A stretch of DNA of 14,871 bases from Deferribacteres bacterium (GTDB lineage Bacteria > Nitrospirota > Thermodesulfovibrionia > UBA6902): NCBI GenBank assembly GCA_013152795.1, contig JAADFS010000281.1, positions 1-14,871 on the forward strand, read 5' to 3'. The notes under the pieces were generated by a model. The model made no database searches and was not told the origin of the DNA. It saw nothing but the letters and a program-made list of their open reading frames with translations. Below, in pieces: positions 6,450-14,106 of this stretch. The translations under genes and the position numbers were made by a program. Position 1 is the stretch's first letter, and each line of letters starts with the position of its first letter.

Positions 6450-8090
6450 ATGAAAAAAACCACCCGCAGCTTCAGGGATGACTTCAAGTGGCAGTACTGG
6501 CTGCTCATCTTTGCGCTGGTGATAATACTGTCACTGCACATAATCGCCCAGTCCTCGCATTCCCCTTACCACTTCCTGATATACATCCAGGATTTTCTGC
6601 CCGAGGCGATAGCGGCGGCTATAAGCGCCGTTATCACCAATTACATAAATGATTTCAACAACAAATCATTAAAGCTGGTACCGCATGTCATATACCCTCT
6701 CATTGCCGGTACCGTGCTTTTCTTTGCGATTCTGTTTTTCAGCGGCGTGTTCTCAACGGTTGAGATAGTAATCAGCGGCATGGGCGACGGGCAATTCACC
6801 GAAAATGAAATCCAGAGGATTAACGACGAACTGTCGGAAAGCAATAAAAACCTGAAGATTTCCCTCGGCATGAATTACTGCCGCATAGCCGGACAGACGG
6901 GAGACGGCTGCCCCCCCGTTAATGTAAACAGGGTGTATTCTCTTTTAACCGCGCGGATCGAAAGCGGCGAAAACAACTCAGATATTTATGAGCTGGATGT
7001 GATATGGATTCCTTACTTTGTAAAAAAGGGCTGGATAATACCGCTGGACCAGTACAGGAACAAATCCAAGATACGCTATACCTTCGGTGTCGAACAGGAG
7101 ACAGGGAGGTTTGTCTATAAAAAAGACGGTTCGACTCCATATAGACAGACCTTTGTTGTGCCCAGCTTTCTGAATGTGGGGTTTTTGATGTATCGTGTCG
7201 ATTTGTTTCACAGACTGATAGGAAAGGACAGGGAACCTTCGTCCTGGGATGAATTGATCGAATGGCTATATGAGGTGAAGGAAAAATACGGAGATGAATA
7301 TGACGGCTTCGTGTTTCAGGGCGCCAGATATGAAGGTCTGATGTGCAACTTCATGGAGATACTGTGGGCCAACGGAGGGGAGATCGTTGAAGAAAACGGC
7401 GTTCCCCTGGTTAATACGCCCGAGGCTGTCCGTGCCCTGAAATTCTTCGGCAGACTCCTCAGGGACGGGATAATACCCAAAGAGGTGTTGACCTATAACG
7501 AGGCGAAAAGCCTGGAACACTTTGCGGGTGGAAAGACGCTCGTGCTGAGGCACTGGCCCCGCGCCTTCTACAACATACAGCACTACAGGAAATACAGGCA
7601 CCTGAGGAACAAGGTCAATGTCATGTCCAAGCCGCTGCCGTTCAAGGGGGTTGCAAGGGCTTCAGCCAAGATGAGCCTTGGAGGATGGTCATATGCCGTA
7701 TCAAGGCATGCCTATGACAGCGGCAGGGCAAAGCCGGCCATGGAGGTCATTGAATATTTGACAAGCGAGAAACAGTTCAACGAGTCACTGTATCCGCAAT
7801 TCTCAGGACAAGGCGAAACTTCAATCAGAATACCCGCGCACAAACTGGTCATAGAAAATGCAAAAGGTGAAAAGGATACACTCGATTATGCCTACACTTA
7901 CCTGAAAAACCACTACTACCGCACGAGACCCAAATTCCCTTATTACGCCGCCTTTTCCGAAATACTGGTCAGGCATATTCATCAATACCTGAAAGACGGC
8001 GGGCAGACTGCCGAAGAGGCATTAAAAAACGCCCAGGAGGAATTGAACAAGACCATCCCCGGCCTCAAGATCAGCAGGGATTCTTCTTAA
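6450..8090 (+). CDS. Membrane-anchored family 1 solute-binding protein
   Basis: A 546-residue product in two parts. Residues 1-104 carry three hydrophobic segments (about 15-33, 45-67 and 80-102) instead of a cleavable signal. Residues 105 to the end resemble sugar-type (MalE/UgpB-like) ABC solute-binding proteins. Supporting segments are the early DVIWIPYFVKKGWIIPLDQY block (about 188-207), VVPSFLNVGFLMYRVDLF, SSWDELIEWLYEVKEKYG, a VRALKFFGRLLRDG block and GGWSYAVSRHA. Three helices with a cytoplasmic N-terminus would place the binding domain outside. Cys144 and Cys154 could form a disulfide. No permease or ATPase gene is nearby, so it may sense or present a ligand rather than feed a local transporter. 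The ATG at 6450 has only a distant GAGG (about 13 bases), so the exact start is less sure. Confidence 0.8.
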   Translation: MKKTTRSFRDDFKWQYWLLIFALVIILSLHIIAQSSHSPYHFLIYIQDFLPEAIAAAISAVITNYINDFNNKSLKLVPHVIYPLIAGTVLFFAILFFSGVFSTVEIVISGMGDGQFTENEIQRINDELSESNKNLKISLGMNYCRIAGQTGDGCPPVNVNRVYSLLTARIESGENNSDIYELDVIWIPYFVKKGWIIPLDQYRNKSKIRYTFGVEQETGRFVYKKDGSTPYRQTFVVPSFLNVGFLMYRVDLFHRLIGKDREPSSWDELIEWLYEVKEKYGDEYDGFVFQGARYEGLMCNFMEILWANGGEIVEENGVPLVNTPEAVRALKFFGRLLRDGIIPKEVLTYNEAKSLEHFAGGKTLVLRHWPRAFYNIQHYRKYRHLRNKVNVMSKPLPFKGVARASAKMSLGGWSYAVSRHAYDSGRAKPAMEVIEYLTSEKQFNESLYPQFSGQGETSIRIPAHKLVIENAKGEKDTLDYAYTYLKNHYYRTRPKFPYYAAFSEILVRHIHQYLKDGGQTAEEALKNAQEELNKTIPGLKISRDSS

Positions 8091-8094
8091 CCGT

Positions 8095-8157
8095 ACCTTA
8101 ATGTTGCATAAATGGCAGGAGAGTTGCGGGTTGCGAGTTGCGGGTTCAAAGTTCTGA
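8095..8157 (+). repeat. Direct repeat copy B, with three heptamers
   Basis: Second copy of the 5624-5678 element, beginning four bases after the solute-binding gene stop. It has one extra base after CATAAA and one extra heptamer (TTGCGGG, TTGCGAG, TTGCGGG). It is followed by another 7-base pattern, ATTCTGG / ATTCTGA / ATTCTAT, up to 8178. The two copies bracket the orphan membrane protein and the solute-binding protein. Confidence 0.8.
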
Positions 8158-8181
8158 ATTCTGGATTCTGAATTCTATGCC

Positions 8182-8229
8182 ACTGTTTGACAGTATGACA
8201 GTTGTCTGGTATAATTAAAGACAAATGTC
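8182..8229 (+). promoter_or_regulatory. Nested TGTC/GACA inverted repeats, probable operator
   Basis: Three or four small inverted repeats overlay the promoter. They are ACTGT-TTG-ACAGT (8182-8194) covering the -35, GACA-GT-TGTC (8197-8206) in the spacer, TGTCT/AGACA flanking the -10 (8204-8208 and 8218-8222), and GACA-AA-TGTC (8220-8229) at the start site. Cooperative binding of the antitoxin, alone or with toxin, is the obvious inference; Xre/MbcA-type antitoxins are known to autoregulate. Confidence 0.6.
8187..8215 (+). promoter_or_regulatory. Consensus sigma70 promoter of the toxin-antitoxin operon
   Basis: Perfect TTGACA (8187-8192), 17-base spacer and perfect TATAAT (8210-8215), with an extended -10 TGG directly before it. 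The predicted start is near 8222, 22 bases before the antitoxin ATG. Such a strong promoter fits an autorepressed toxin-antitoxin operon. Confidence 0.85.
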
Positions 8230-8243
8230 ACGGAGGTGGTAAG

Positions 8244-8735
8244 ATGGCTACCGTAACCTCGGTACTGGGCGGTAAAAAGGAACTCGGCCTTAAGGTTGCA
8301 GGGCGCATAGATTTCGACGGCCTTATCAAAAAAGGGCTGCCGTGGGGAGTCGTCTCATATATAAAGAAGGCTTTCAATCTCCCTGATGAAGTCATCGCCG
8401 GGATTATCGGTGTCAGCCCGCGTACAATCGCGCGCAGGCGGAAAAAGTCGTTAAAAGCTCCTGCAAAAAGGACAGACACGGCGGCAGGGAAGCAGCGGAG
8501 GAGAACTGCATCGGAAAGACTCTCGCCGGTGGAGAGTGACAGGATATACCGCTTTGCAAGGATCATGGCGCTTGCCGAGGATGTGTTTGAAGACAGGGAC
8601 GAGGCGCTCCGGTGGCTTAAAAGCCCGCAGTACGGCCTCGGCGGCCGCCTTCCCTTTGACATGCTCCAGACCGATGCCGGCGCGCGGGAGGTCGAGGAAC
8701 TGCTGGTCCGTATTGACTACGGTGTCATTTCGTGA
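8244..8735 (+). CDS. Xre/MbcA/ParS-type antitoxin of a RES toxin
   Basis: The ATG at 8244 is set by a GGAGGT site 6 bases upstream. The 163-residue protein has a helix-turn-helix at about 43-66 (LPDEVIAGIIGVSPRTIARR), a very basic linker (67-88), and a C-terminal MbcA/ParS/Xre toxin-binding domain from about 95. The latter shows the typical ALRWLKSPQYGLGGRLP and ALVRIDYG-like ending (EELLVRIDYGVIS). In this family the C-terminal segment plugs the NAD-binding pocket of the toxin. Its stop overlaps the toxin GTG start by four bases (GTGA), giving translational coupling. Role assigned from domain layout plus neighbour; confident. Confidence 0.92.
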   Translation: MATVTSVLGGKKELGLKVAGRIDFDGLIKKGLPWGVVSYIKKAFNLPDEVIAGIIGVSPRTIARRRKKSLKAPAKRTDTAAGKQRRRTASERLSPVESDRIYRFARIMALAEDVFEDRDEALRWLKSPQYGLGGRLPFDMLQTDAGAREVEELLVRIDYGVIS

Positions 8736-9202
8736 AGAGGGCATGGCGGATCATCCGCAGGAAACGCCTGCCGTCGGCCTTTACCGGTGAAGGGGCGCGC
8801 CTGGGCGGGGGCCGCTGGAACCATCCGGGTACCGCCGTTGTCTACGTCAGTGAAACCCTGTCGCTGGCAGCCCTGGAGCTGTTCGTACATTTCACGGGAA
8901 GAGATATAAAGCTCGCCAAATCCCTTGTCGCAATCCCCGTGGATATTCCCGATTCCCTGAAAATATCAGAAATCCACATAAAAGACCTTGACCCGGTGTG
9001 GAGAACATCACCTCCCCCGAACTACACAAAGGATATCGGAACGCAATGGGCGCAGCGCAAGTCCTCTCCAGTACTGCGCGTCCCCTCTGCGGTGATTCCG
9101 GAGGAGTATAACCTCGTGCTGAATCCGGCGCATGAGGGATTCAGAAAGATAAAGATCGGCAAACCACGCGATTTCATCCTCGATGAGCGCATGTGGAAGT
9201 AA
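8732..9202 (+). CDS. RES-domain toxin (NAD-degrading)
   Basis: A 156-residue toxin of the RES family, whose characterised members (MbcT, ParT, Pseudomonas RES) destroy NAD+ by phosphorolysis or hydrolysis, or ADP-ribosylate a host enzyme. Conserved family residues are visible: Arg28 in GGGRW, Tyr38 in VVYVSE, Glu49 in SLAALE and Ser119 in RVPSAV, followed by EEYNLVLNPAHE. Translation starts at GTG, overlapping the antitoxin stop by four bases, with no separate strong ribosome site; coupling would keep toxin below antitoxin. Length is normal and no active residue appears lost, so the toxin is predicted active. Which reaction this member performs cannot be read from sequence. Confidence 0.92.
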   Translation: MKRAWRIIRRKRLPSAFTGEGARLGGGRWNHPGTAVVYVSETLSLAALELFVHFTGRDIKLAKSLVAIPVDIPDSLKISEIHIKDLDPVWRTSPPPNYTKDIGTQWAQRKSSPVLRVPSAVIPEEYNLVLNPAHEGFRKIKIGKPRDFILDERMWK

Positions 9203-9237
9203 CCCTTAAATCTGCAAAAACGGCGGTTGAATCGACG

Positions 9238-10017
9238 TCAGTCAATGTAAGCCCTGAGCCTCTTCAGGCTCTTCTTTACATCCTTTACATTATGGGCCTC
9301 GATTGTATAGACACAGCCTGTTCCTTCAAGCTCTTCAAACAGGGTTTCAAAATCAAAGTTGCCCTCTCCGATGGCAAGATGGTCATCGGCATATCCTGAA
9401 TTGTCGTGCAGGTGGACCTCAACTATATTTGATTTTATTATCCCGAGCCATTCGGTGAGGGTGAGCCTTGAAAAGAGGTTGAAATGCCCGGTGTCAAAGC
9501 ACACACCGAAATTCCCGGAATTCATCTCGTCCATCAGTATCCTGAGATGCTCGGGGTCGTCTTCGAATATGTTTTCTATGGCTATCCTTGTGCCGATATC
9601 AACGGCCCTCTTGTTGACGGGCCCCCATGTATCGAGACTACCCTCGAGCCATATATCGATCCTGTTGTCATATTTCCACCTGTCGTATCCGGAATGGAAA
9701 ACCACCACCCTGGGCCTGAGAATCTCGGCGAAGTCCATTACATCGGAGAATCTCTTTTTTGTAATCTCCCGCACCTTGGGGTCGACCGCCCCTGGAGACA
9801 GGTCCATAAACGGCGCATGTATAGAGAGGGCAGGATTATAGTCGAGCCTGTCTTTCAGGCCGGTTATATCCCTTTCCGTCAGACGGTCGAAGGTTACCGA
9901 CCCGAAGTATATCTCGAGGTTCAGCCTTTCTTTCCTTATATAGGGTAAATACTTGTCCACCAGGTCGTAAGGGACGTGGACATGCGGGCCCGTCTCAGGG
10001 GAATCATTTTGCGGCAT
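9238..10017 (-). CDS. TIM-barrel sugar phosphate isomerase / AP endonuclease 2 family protein
   Basis: Predicted 259-residue metal-dependent TIM barrel of the xylose isomerase-like superfamily. Candidate metal ligands appear in order: His67 (SIHAPF), His108 (VFHSGY), Glu148 (AIENIFE), Asp175 and His178 (CFDTGHFN), His202/204 (VHLHDN), His213 and Glu240 (TIEAHN), followed by family-typical GEGNFDF. The start is placed at the ATG 10017, where GGAG lies 5 bases upstream; it overlaps the end of the zinc-ribbon gene by 14 bases, so the two are co-transcribed. The frame is open further upstream, but that would lie wholly inside the neighbour. The family includes endonuclease IV and sugar isomerases; too short and divergent for a firm substrate. 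It converges on the toxin gene with a 35-base gap. Confidence 0.8.
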   Translation of the reverse strand: MPQNDSPETGPHVHVPYDLVDKYLPYIRKERLNLEIYFGSVTFDRLTERDITGLKDRLDYNPALSIHAPFMDLSPGAVDPKVREITKKRFSDVMDFAEILRPRVVVFHSGYDRWKYDNRIDIWLEGSLDTWGPVNKRAVDIGTRIAIENIFEDDPEHLRILMDEMNSGNFGVCFDTGHFNLFSRLTLTEWLGIIKSNIVEVHLHDNSGYADDHLAIGEGNFDFETLFEELEGTGCVYTIEAHNVKDVKKSLKRLRAYID

Positions 10018-10309
10018 TGGTCTCCGCTTTGGGAGAATTCTTTGCGGTCTCCGCCTTTCCGCCGTTTTTCCTGTCATTACCCGCATCAGAAGATGATGAT
10101 TTCTGGGCCTCCATGGCCTTTTTCCTGTCGGCGGAAGGATAATCCGTGACATACCAGCCGCTGCCTTTGAGGACAAACGAGGTATTCGTTATGAGTTTCT
10201 TCAATTCTCCCCCGCATGAGCTGCACTCGGCAAGAGGGTCATCGTTGATTTTCTGCATTATCTCGAACTCTTCGTTGCATTTTGTGCATTTGTACTCATA
10301 TACAGGCAT
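10004..10309 (-). CDS. FmdB family zinc-ribbon protein
   Basis: A 101-residue protein beginning MPVYEYKCTKC, the standard FmdB/CxxC_CxxC_SSSS start. Two Cys pairs, Cys8/Cys11 and Cys29/Cys32 (CSSC), would bind one zinc, and KGSGWYVTDY follows as usual. The last 40 residues are a low-complexity Lys/Ser/Ala tail, typical of the family and probably disordered. The FmdB name comes from a putative regulator of formamide metabolism; the true role of these small proteins is not established. GGAG lies 4 bases before the ATG. First gene of a two-gene minus-strand unit, divergent from nifU. Confidence 0.9.
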   Translation of the reverse strand: MPVYEYKCTKCNEEFEIMQKINDDPLAECSSCGGELKKLITNTSFVLKGSGWYVTDYPSADRKKAMEAQKSSSSDAGNDRKNGGKAETAKNSPKAETNAAK

Positions 10310-10404
10310 GTTTCTCCATCTCCTCCGTTAAACTAAAATTCAACCTGACAGTTCCTGCCGCGTTCAGGCAACACTAAAATTAATTTATCATATATATGAA
10401 ATTA

Positions 10405-10433
10405 TTGACAAGATTGCATGCCTGTGATACAAA
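10405..10433 (+). promoter_or_regulatory. Promoter giving a probable leaderless nifU mRNA
   Basis: TTGACA (10405-10410) is followed after exactly 17 bases by TACAAA (10428-10433, four of six consensus matches). A start about seven bases later falls on 10440, the A of the nifU ATG. No Shine-Dalgarno sequence precedes that ATG. Confidence 0.5.
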
Positions 10434-10439
10434 AAACAT

Positions 10440-11273
10440 ATGTGGGAATATACCGAAAAGGTCAAGGAACTCTTCCTTCATCCCAAAAACGCCGGCGAGA
10501 TCGAAAATCCTGACGCAGTCGGCGAGGTGGGAAGTATCGTGTGCGGAGACGCCCTGAAACTGACCCTCAGGATCGACAGGAAGACCGACAGGATAATTGA
10601 TGCCAAATTCCGGACGTTCGGCTGCGCAAGCGCCATTGCATCATCATCTGCATTAACCGAATTAATAAAAGGCAAGACCGTTGACGAGGCCCTCAGGATC
10701 ACCAACAAGGACATAGCGGATTATCTCGGCAGCCTGCCGCGGGAAAAGATGCACTGCTCGGTGATGGGCATGGAGGCGCTCCAGGCCGCCATAGCGAATT
10801 ACAGGGGCGAAAAGCCGCGCCGGGCTGAAGAGGGAAAGATTGTCTGTGAATGCTTCGGCGTGACGGATGAGAAGATCAAACGCGTGATCAGGGAGAACAA
10901 TCTGCAGACCGTAGAGGATGTGACGAATTTCACAAAGGCGGGCGGGGGCTGCGGGAGCTGCATCCCGGAGATTGAAAAGATCCTCGGGGAAGTCCGGGGG
11001 GAAAGGGTCGCCGTAAAGCCGGAGGCGCCCCGGAGGAAGCTCACGAATATTCAGAAGATCGCCATGATACAGGAAGTCATGGAAAGAGAGATAAGGCCAC
11101 TCCTGCAGGCAGACGGCGGTGACGTGGAACTGGTGGATGTGGAGGGCGACAAGGTGACCGTCTCCCTCAGGGGGATGTGCACAGGGTGTCTCATGGCGGA
11201 TGTTACCGTGAAAAACATTGAAAAAAAATTAAAAGAGCTGGTGAGTGAAGAGCTTTTCGTGGAGGCCGCATGA
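10440..11273 (+). CDS. nifU: Fe-S cluster scaffold NifU, three-domain
   Basis: Scaffold on which Fe-S clusters are built from NifS-supplied sulfur. All three domains of full-length NifU are present in 277 residues. An IscU-like domain carries Cys35 (VCGDALK), Cys62 (FGCASA) and Cys106 (MHCSVMG). A central [2Fe-2S] ferredoxin-like domain carries Cys136, Cys138, Cys171 and Cys174. A C-terminal Nfu domain carries Cys247 and Cys250 (RGMCTGC). Start MWEYTEKVKE matches the family and is not preceded by a ribosome site. Its stop overlaps the nifS start (ATGA). No nitrogenase genes are seen, so in this genome it probably serves general Fe-S assembly, as in many anaerobes. Confidence 0.96.
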   Translation: MWEYTEKVKELFLHPKNAGEIENPDAVGEVGSIVCGDALKLTLRIDRKTDRIIDAKFRTFGCASAIASSSALTELIKGKTVDEALRITNKDIADYLGSLPREKMHCSVMGMEALQAAIANYRGEKPRRAEEGKIVCECFGVTDEKIKRVIRENNLQTVEDVTNFTKAGGGCGSCIPEIEKILGEVRGERVAVKPEAPRRKLTNIQKIAMIQEVMEREIRPLLQADGGDVELVDVEGDKVTVSLRGMCTGCLMADVTVKNIEKKLKELVSEELFVEAA

Positions 11274-12454
11274 GAGTCGTCTACCTGGATAACAATGCGA
11301 CAACAAGGGTTGCCGATGAAGTCAGGGAGGAAATGCTGCCCTATCTCAGTGAACTCTACGGCAATCCGTCAAGCATGCATACATTCGGCGGGCAGGTGCA
11401 CAGAAAGATAGAGACCGCAAGGGAGCAGGTCGCGGCACTGATCAATGCCGAGCCGGAGGAGATAATCTTCACAAGCTGCGGCACCGAGAGCGACAACACC
11501 GCCATCATGAGCTGCCTTGCATCCAGCCCCCAGAAGAGGCACATAATCACCACGCGGGTGGAGCACCCCGCAGTACTGAATTTCTGCAAGACCATGTCAA
11601 GAAGAGGCTACAGGGTGACCTTCCTGCCCGTGGACAAGTCAGGAAGACTGGACCTGGATGAATTGCAATCGGCGATAACAGATGACACGGCCGTAGTCTC
11701 TGTAATGTATGCAAACAATGAAAGCGGCGTAATCTTTCCGATAAGCGAAATCGCAGCGATTGTGAAGGCCAGGGGGGTTCCCTTTCACACGGATGCCGTC
11801 CAGGCGGCAGGAAAGATTCCCGTGGATGTTAAAAAAATACCGGTTGACATGATGTCCCTGTCCGGCCACAAGATACATGCCGCAAAGGGCGTGGGGGCCC
11901 TTTATGTCAGAAGGGGGACGCGCTTCTCCCCGTATATTATCGGTGGGCATCAGGAGAGAGGCAGGAGGGCCGGCACCGAGAATGTGGCCTCTATTGTGGG
12001 CTTCGGCAGGGCGTGTGAACTCGCCAGGGAGCACCTGCCCGAGGAAGGCACAAGGATAAAGGAAATGAGGGACAGGCTCGAACGCGGGCTTCACAGCACA
12101 TGTCCCGGTGCAAGAACCAACGGCGACCCTGAAAACAGGCTGCCGAACACCCTCAATATAAGCTTCGAGTATGTCGAAGGCGAGGCCATCCTGCTGCGGC
12201 TGAACGAATTCAACATATGTGCATCCTCGGGCTCGGCCTGCACCTCCGGTTCGCTCGAGCCGTCGCATGTGCTGAGGGCTATGGGCGTTCCTTTCACGGC
12301 GATTCACGGCTCTGTAAGGTTCTCACTTAGCAGGTATACCACGGATGAGGACATTGACCTGGTCCTTGAGAAAATGCCGGGGATCATAAAGGAATTGAGG
12401 GACCTGAGCCCTTACGGCAGGGAGGCCGGCCAGGCCGGCGCTCACTCCCCGTGA
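11270..12454 (+). CDS. nifS: Cysteine desulfurase NifS
   Basis: PLP enzyme taking sulfur from cysteine to supply NifU. 394 residues with the N-terminal YLDNNATT motif, the PLP-binding lysine Lys201 in SGHKIHAAKG, HTDAVQAAG and GGHQERGRRAGTEN. The catalytic loop ASSGSACTSGS has Cys324 as persulfide carrier, with Cys317 just before it. The compact loop is of the NifS/IscS type (group I). The start overlaps the nifU stop by four bases and GGAGG lies 4 bases upstream, so the pair is coupled. The protein continues about a dozen residues beyond the usual LSP-type end through a palindrome (12425-12439). Its last 13 bases overlap the convergent transporter gene. Confidence 0.96.
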   Translation: MRVVYLDNNATTRVADEVREEMLPYLSELYGNPSSMHTFGGQVHRKIETAREQVAALINAEPEEIIFTSCGTESDNTAIMSCLASSPQKRHIITTRVEHPAVLNFCKTMSRRGYRVTFLPVDKSGRLDLDELQSAITDDTAVVSVMYANNESGVIFPISEIAAIVKARGVPFHTDAVQAAGKIPVDVKKIPVDMMSLSGHKIHAAKGVGALYVRRGTRFSPYIIGGHQERGRRAGTENVASIVGFGRACELAREHLPEEGTRIKEMRDRLERGLHSTCPGARTNGDPENRLPNTLNISFEYVEGEAILLRLNEFNICASSGSACTSGSLEPSHVLRAMGVPFTAIHGSVRFSLSRYTTDEDIDLVLEKMPGIIKELRDLSPYGREAGQAGAHSP

Positions 12455-13383
12455 ACCCGGCTGCCGGTGCCGCTCAAGGAACTCGTTATCGACCCCGCCA
12501 CTACGAGGACACCCCCTGCAACACTGAGGTAGTTAAGCTGTTCCCCACCCGCGAATCCCGGAAACATGACAGTACACAGCTTCATTGCCGCCATGGTGAT
12601 AAGGGGTGTGGTGGCAAGTATCATGCTGACCCGCGAGGCCTCCCAGTGGTCAAGGGCCTCGGCAAAGCTGCCGTAGGCTATGAGGGTATTGAACGCGCAG
12701 AATACAAGCAGCAGGAGCCCTGTACCGTCAAGCCCGGCCACGCCGGCAGGCCTTGCAAACGGCAAGAACACCAGCACCCCCATAGAATAGATAAAGAGCA
12801 TGATTGATTCAGAAGAGAAAGACCTCAGCAACTGTTTCTGTGCGAGGGCGTACATCGCCCACGAGACCGCAGCGGCTGTTATCAGCAGGACGCCTGTGGT
12901 GTAGTTGGTCAGCCGGTATACCAGCTCATCCAGACGGTTGTTGAAAAACAGCATCAGGCCTGCCACCAGGACTGCAAACCCCACCCACTGGCCGGTGCCG
13001 AACCGCTCCCTGAATACAATAAGGCTGCCGAGGAGCATAAACATCGGCGCCAGTTGGATGACCACGGTCGCCGTGCTCGGGGAGAGGTGGTCGAGCCCGA
13101 CAATATAGAGGATATAGTTGCCGCAGAGGCCGAGCGCGGCTGCGGCAAGCAGGAACATGACCGGCCTCCTTATCTTCACCGCGGTGGGCAGGCCGTTTTT
13201 GCGGATGACAAAGACAAACAGGAATGCGGCTGCCACAGAAAAACGGTACCATATAATCGTGAATACGTCCATATACTCCAGCAGGGCCTTCAATGCTATG
13301 GGCAGCACACCCCACAGGAGCGCGGTTACAACCGATAACGCAAGGCCGAGCCGCCAGCGGCCCGTTGTGACATGTACATTCAT
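12442..13383 (-). CDS. EamA/DMT family transporter
   Basis: A 313-residue inner-membrane protein with about ten hydrophobic helices in two similar halves, as in EamA (drug/metabolite transporter) proteins. Typical features are ALLWGVLPIALK in helix 1, IIWYRFSVAAA with its conserved Arg, a helix containing LSPSTATVVIQLAPMF, and the second-repeat AVSWAMYALAQK. Substrates in the family range from amino acids to purines and drugs and cannot be inferred here. The ATG overlaps the upstream methyltransferase stop by four bases (ATGA), so the two are translationally coupled. Its 3' end overlaps convergent nifS by 13 bases. Confidence 0.92.
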   Translation of the reverse strand: MNVHVTTGRWRLGLALSVVTALLWGVLPIALKALLEYMDVFTIIWYRFSVAAAFLFVFVIRKNGLPTAVKIRRPVMFLLAAAALGLCGNYILYIVGLDHLSPSTATVVIQLAPMFMLLGSLIVFRERFGTGQWVGFAVLVAGLMLFFNNRLDELVYRLTNYTTGVLLITAAAVSWAMYALAQKQLLRSFSSESIMLFIYSMGVLVFLPFARPAGVAGLDGTGLLLLVFCAFNTLIAYGSFAEALDHWEASRVSMILATTPLITMAAMKLCTVMFPGFAGGEQLNYLSVAGGVLVVAGSITSSLSGTGSRVHGE

Positions 13384-14105
13384 AGCTTCCTGCCGCCGAA
13401 AACGGCGAATACACCGTACTTATAAAAACAGTCTACATCCTTGTATCCGGTGTTTCTCAGGGCGTCCAACTGCTCATCGAGGGTATCGGGCCTGTTGTCG
13501 TCCACTTCCTTGTATCTCCTTATGATATCATCAAAGCAGCCGCCTTCCATTCCCGCGGAAGCCTTTTTTTCATCCATCCATTCCTGCCATAACTTCATGT
13601 ACCATTGCTCAAGCGCCTCTGCGGGGGCGATCACCACATCTATATTCATGAAATACCCGCCATCATGCAGGTGCGAGTGAATCATCCTGAAAAGTTCCCT
13701 CTTCTCATCCATTGTCAGGTGATGTATTGCCAGGGATGAAACAATGAAATCAAATTTCCGCCCGAGAATATCCTTCTCCAGAATCTCCTGGAAGCTTGCC
13801 CTGATAAAGCGTACGTTTTCAATGCCCCTGAGGCGCTCTCTTGCCTTATCCAGCATGTCCTCCGAGCCGTCGATGAGCGTTGCCGATACCTGCCTGTCGA
13901 GTGCCAGCAGTTCATGGGCGATAATCCCGTCTCCGCAGCCGAGGTCCATAATTTCTTTATGTCCTCCGTCCATCAGGAAATGCCTGTAGAAGGATTTCAT
14001 TATCTGGAGCATCCTCCTGCGCTCAACAATGTAGATATCGGCATTTTCCCTGTACTCCCGCGTGAATCCGGGATCCGCCCATCTTGATTTACTGAATTCC
14101 CTCAT
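13380..14105 (-). CDS. Class I SAM-dependent methyltransferase
   Basis: A complete 241-residue methyltransferase when started at ATG 14105. Motif I is IMDLGCGDG (52-60), with acidic motif II at TLIDGSEDML, post-motif RFIRASFQEI, and motif IV region FIVSSLAIHHL. A C-terminal part rich in Trp/Met (EQWYMKLWQEWMDEKK) probably shapes the substrate site. The ATG lies one base after the stop of the upstream fragment, suggesting re-initiation; its own ribosome site (AGAGA) is weak. A TTG at 14168 would extend it through the fragment out of frame and is less likely. Substrate unknown; coupled to the EamA transporter, so methylation of, or resistance to, a transported small molecule is possible but speculative. 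Confidence 0.88.
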   Translation of the reverse strand: MREFSKSRWADPGFTREYRENADIYIVERRRMLQIMKSFYRHFLMDGGHKEIMDLGCGDGIIAHELLALDRQVSATLIDGSEDMLDKARERLRGIENVRFIRASFQEILEKDILGRKFDFIVSSLAIHHLTMDEKRELFRMIHSHLHDGGYFMNIDVVIAPAEALEQWYMKLWQEWMDEKKASAGMEGGCFDDIIRRYKEVDDNRPDTLDEQLDALRNTGYKDVDCFYKYGVFAVFGGRKL

Positions 14106-14106
14106 A

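Noticed and set aside
11639..12307. 222-codon open frame antisense to nifS
   Set aside because: Lies wholly within nifS, low-complexity shadow translation, no ribosome site.
10440..12454. Nitrogen fixation cluster
   Set aside because: nifU and nifS alone are common general Fe-S assembly genes; no nifH, nifD, nifK or accessory genes are present.
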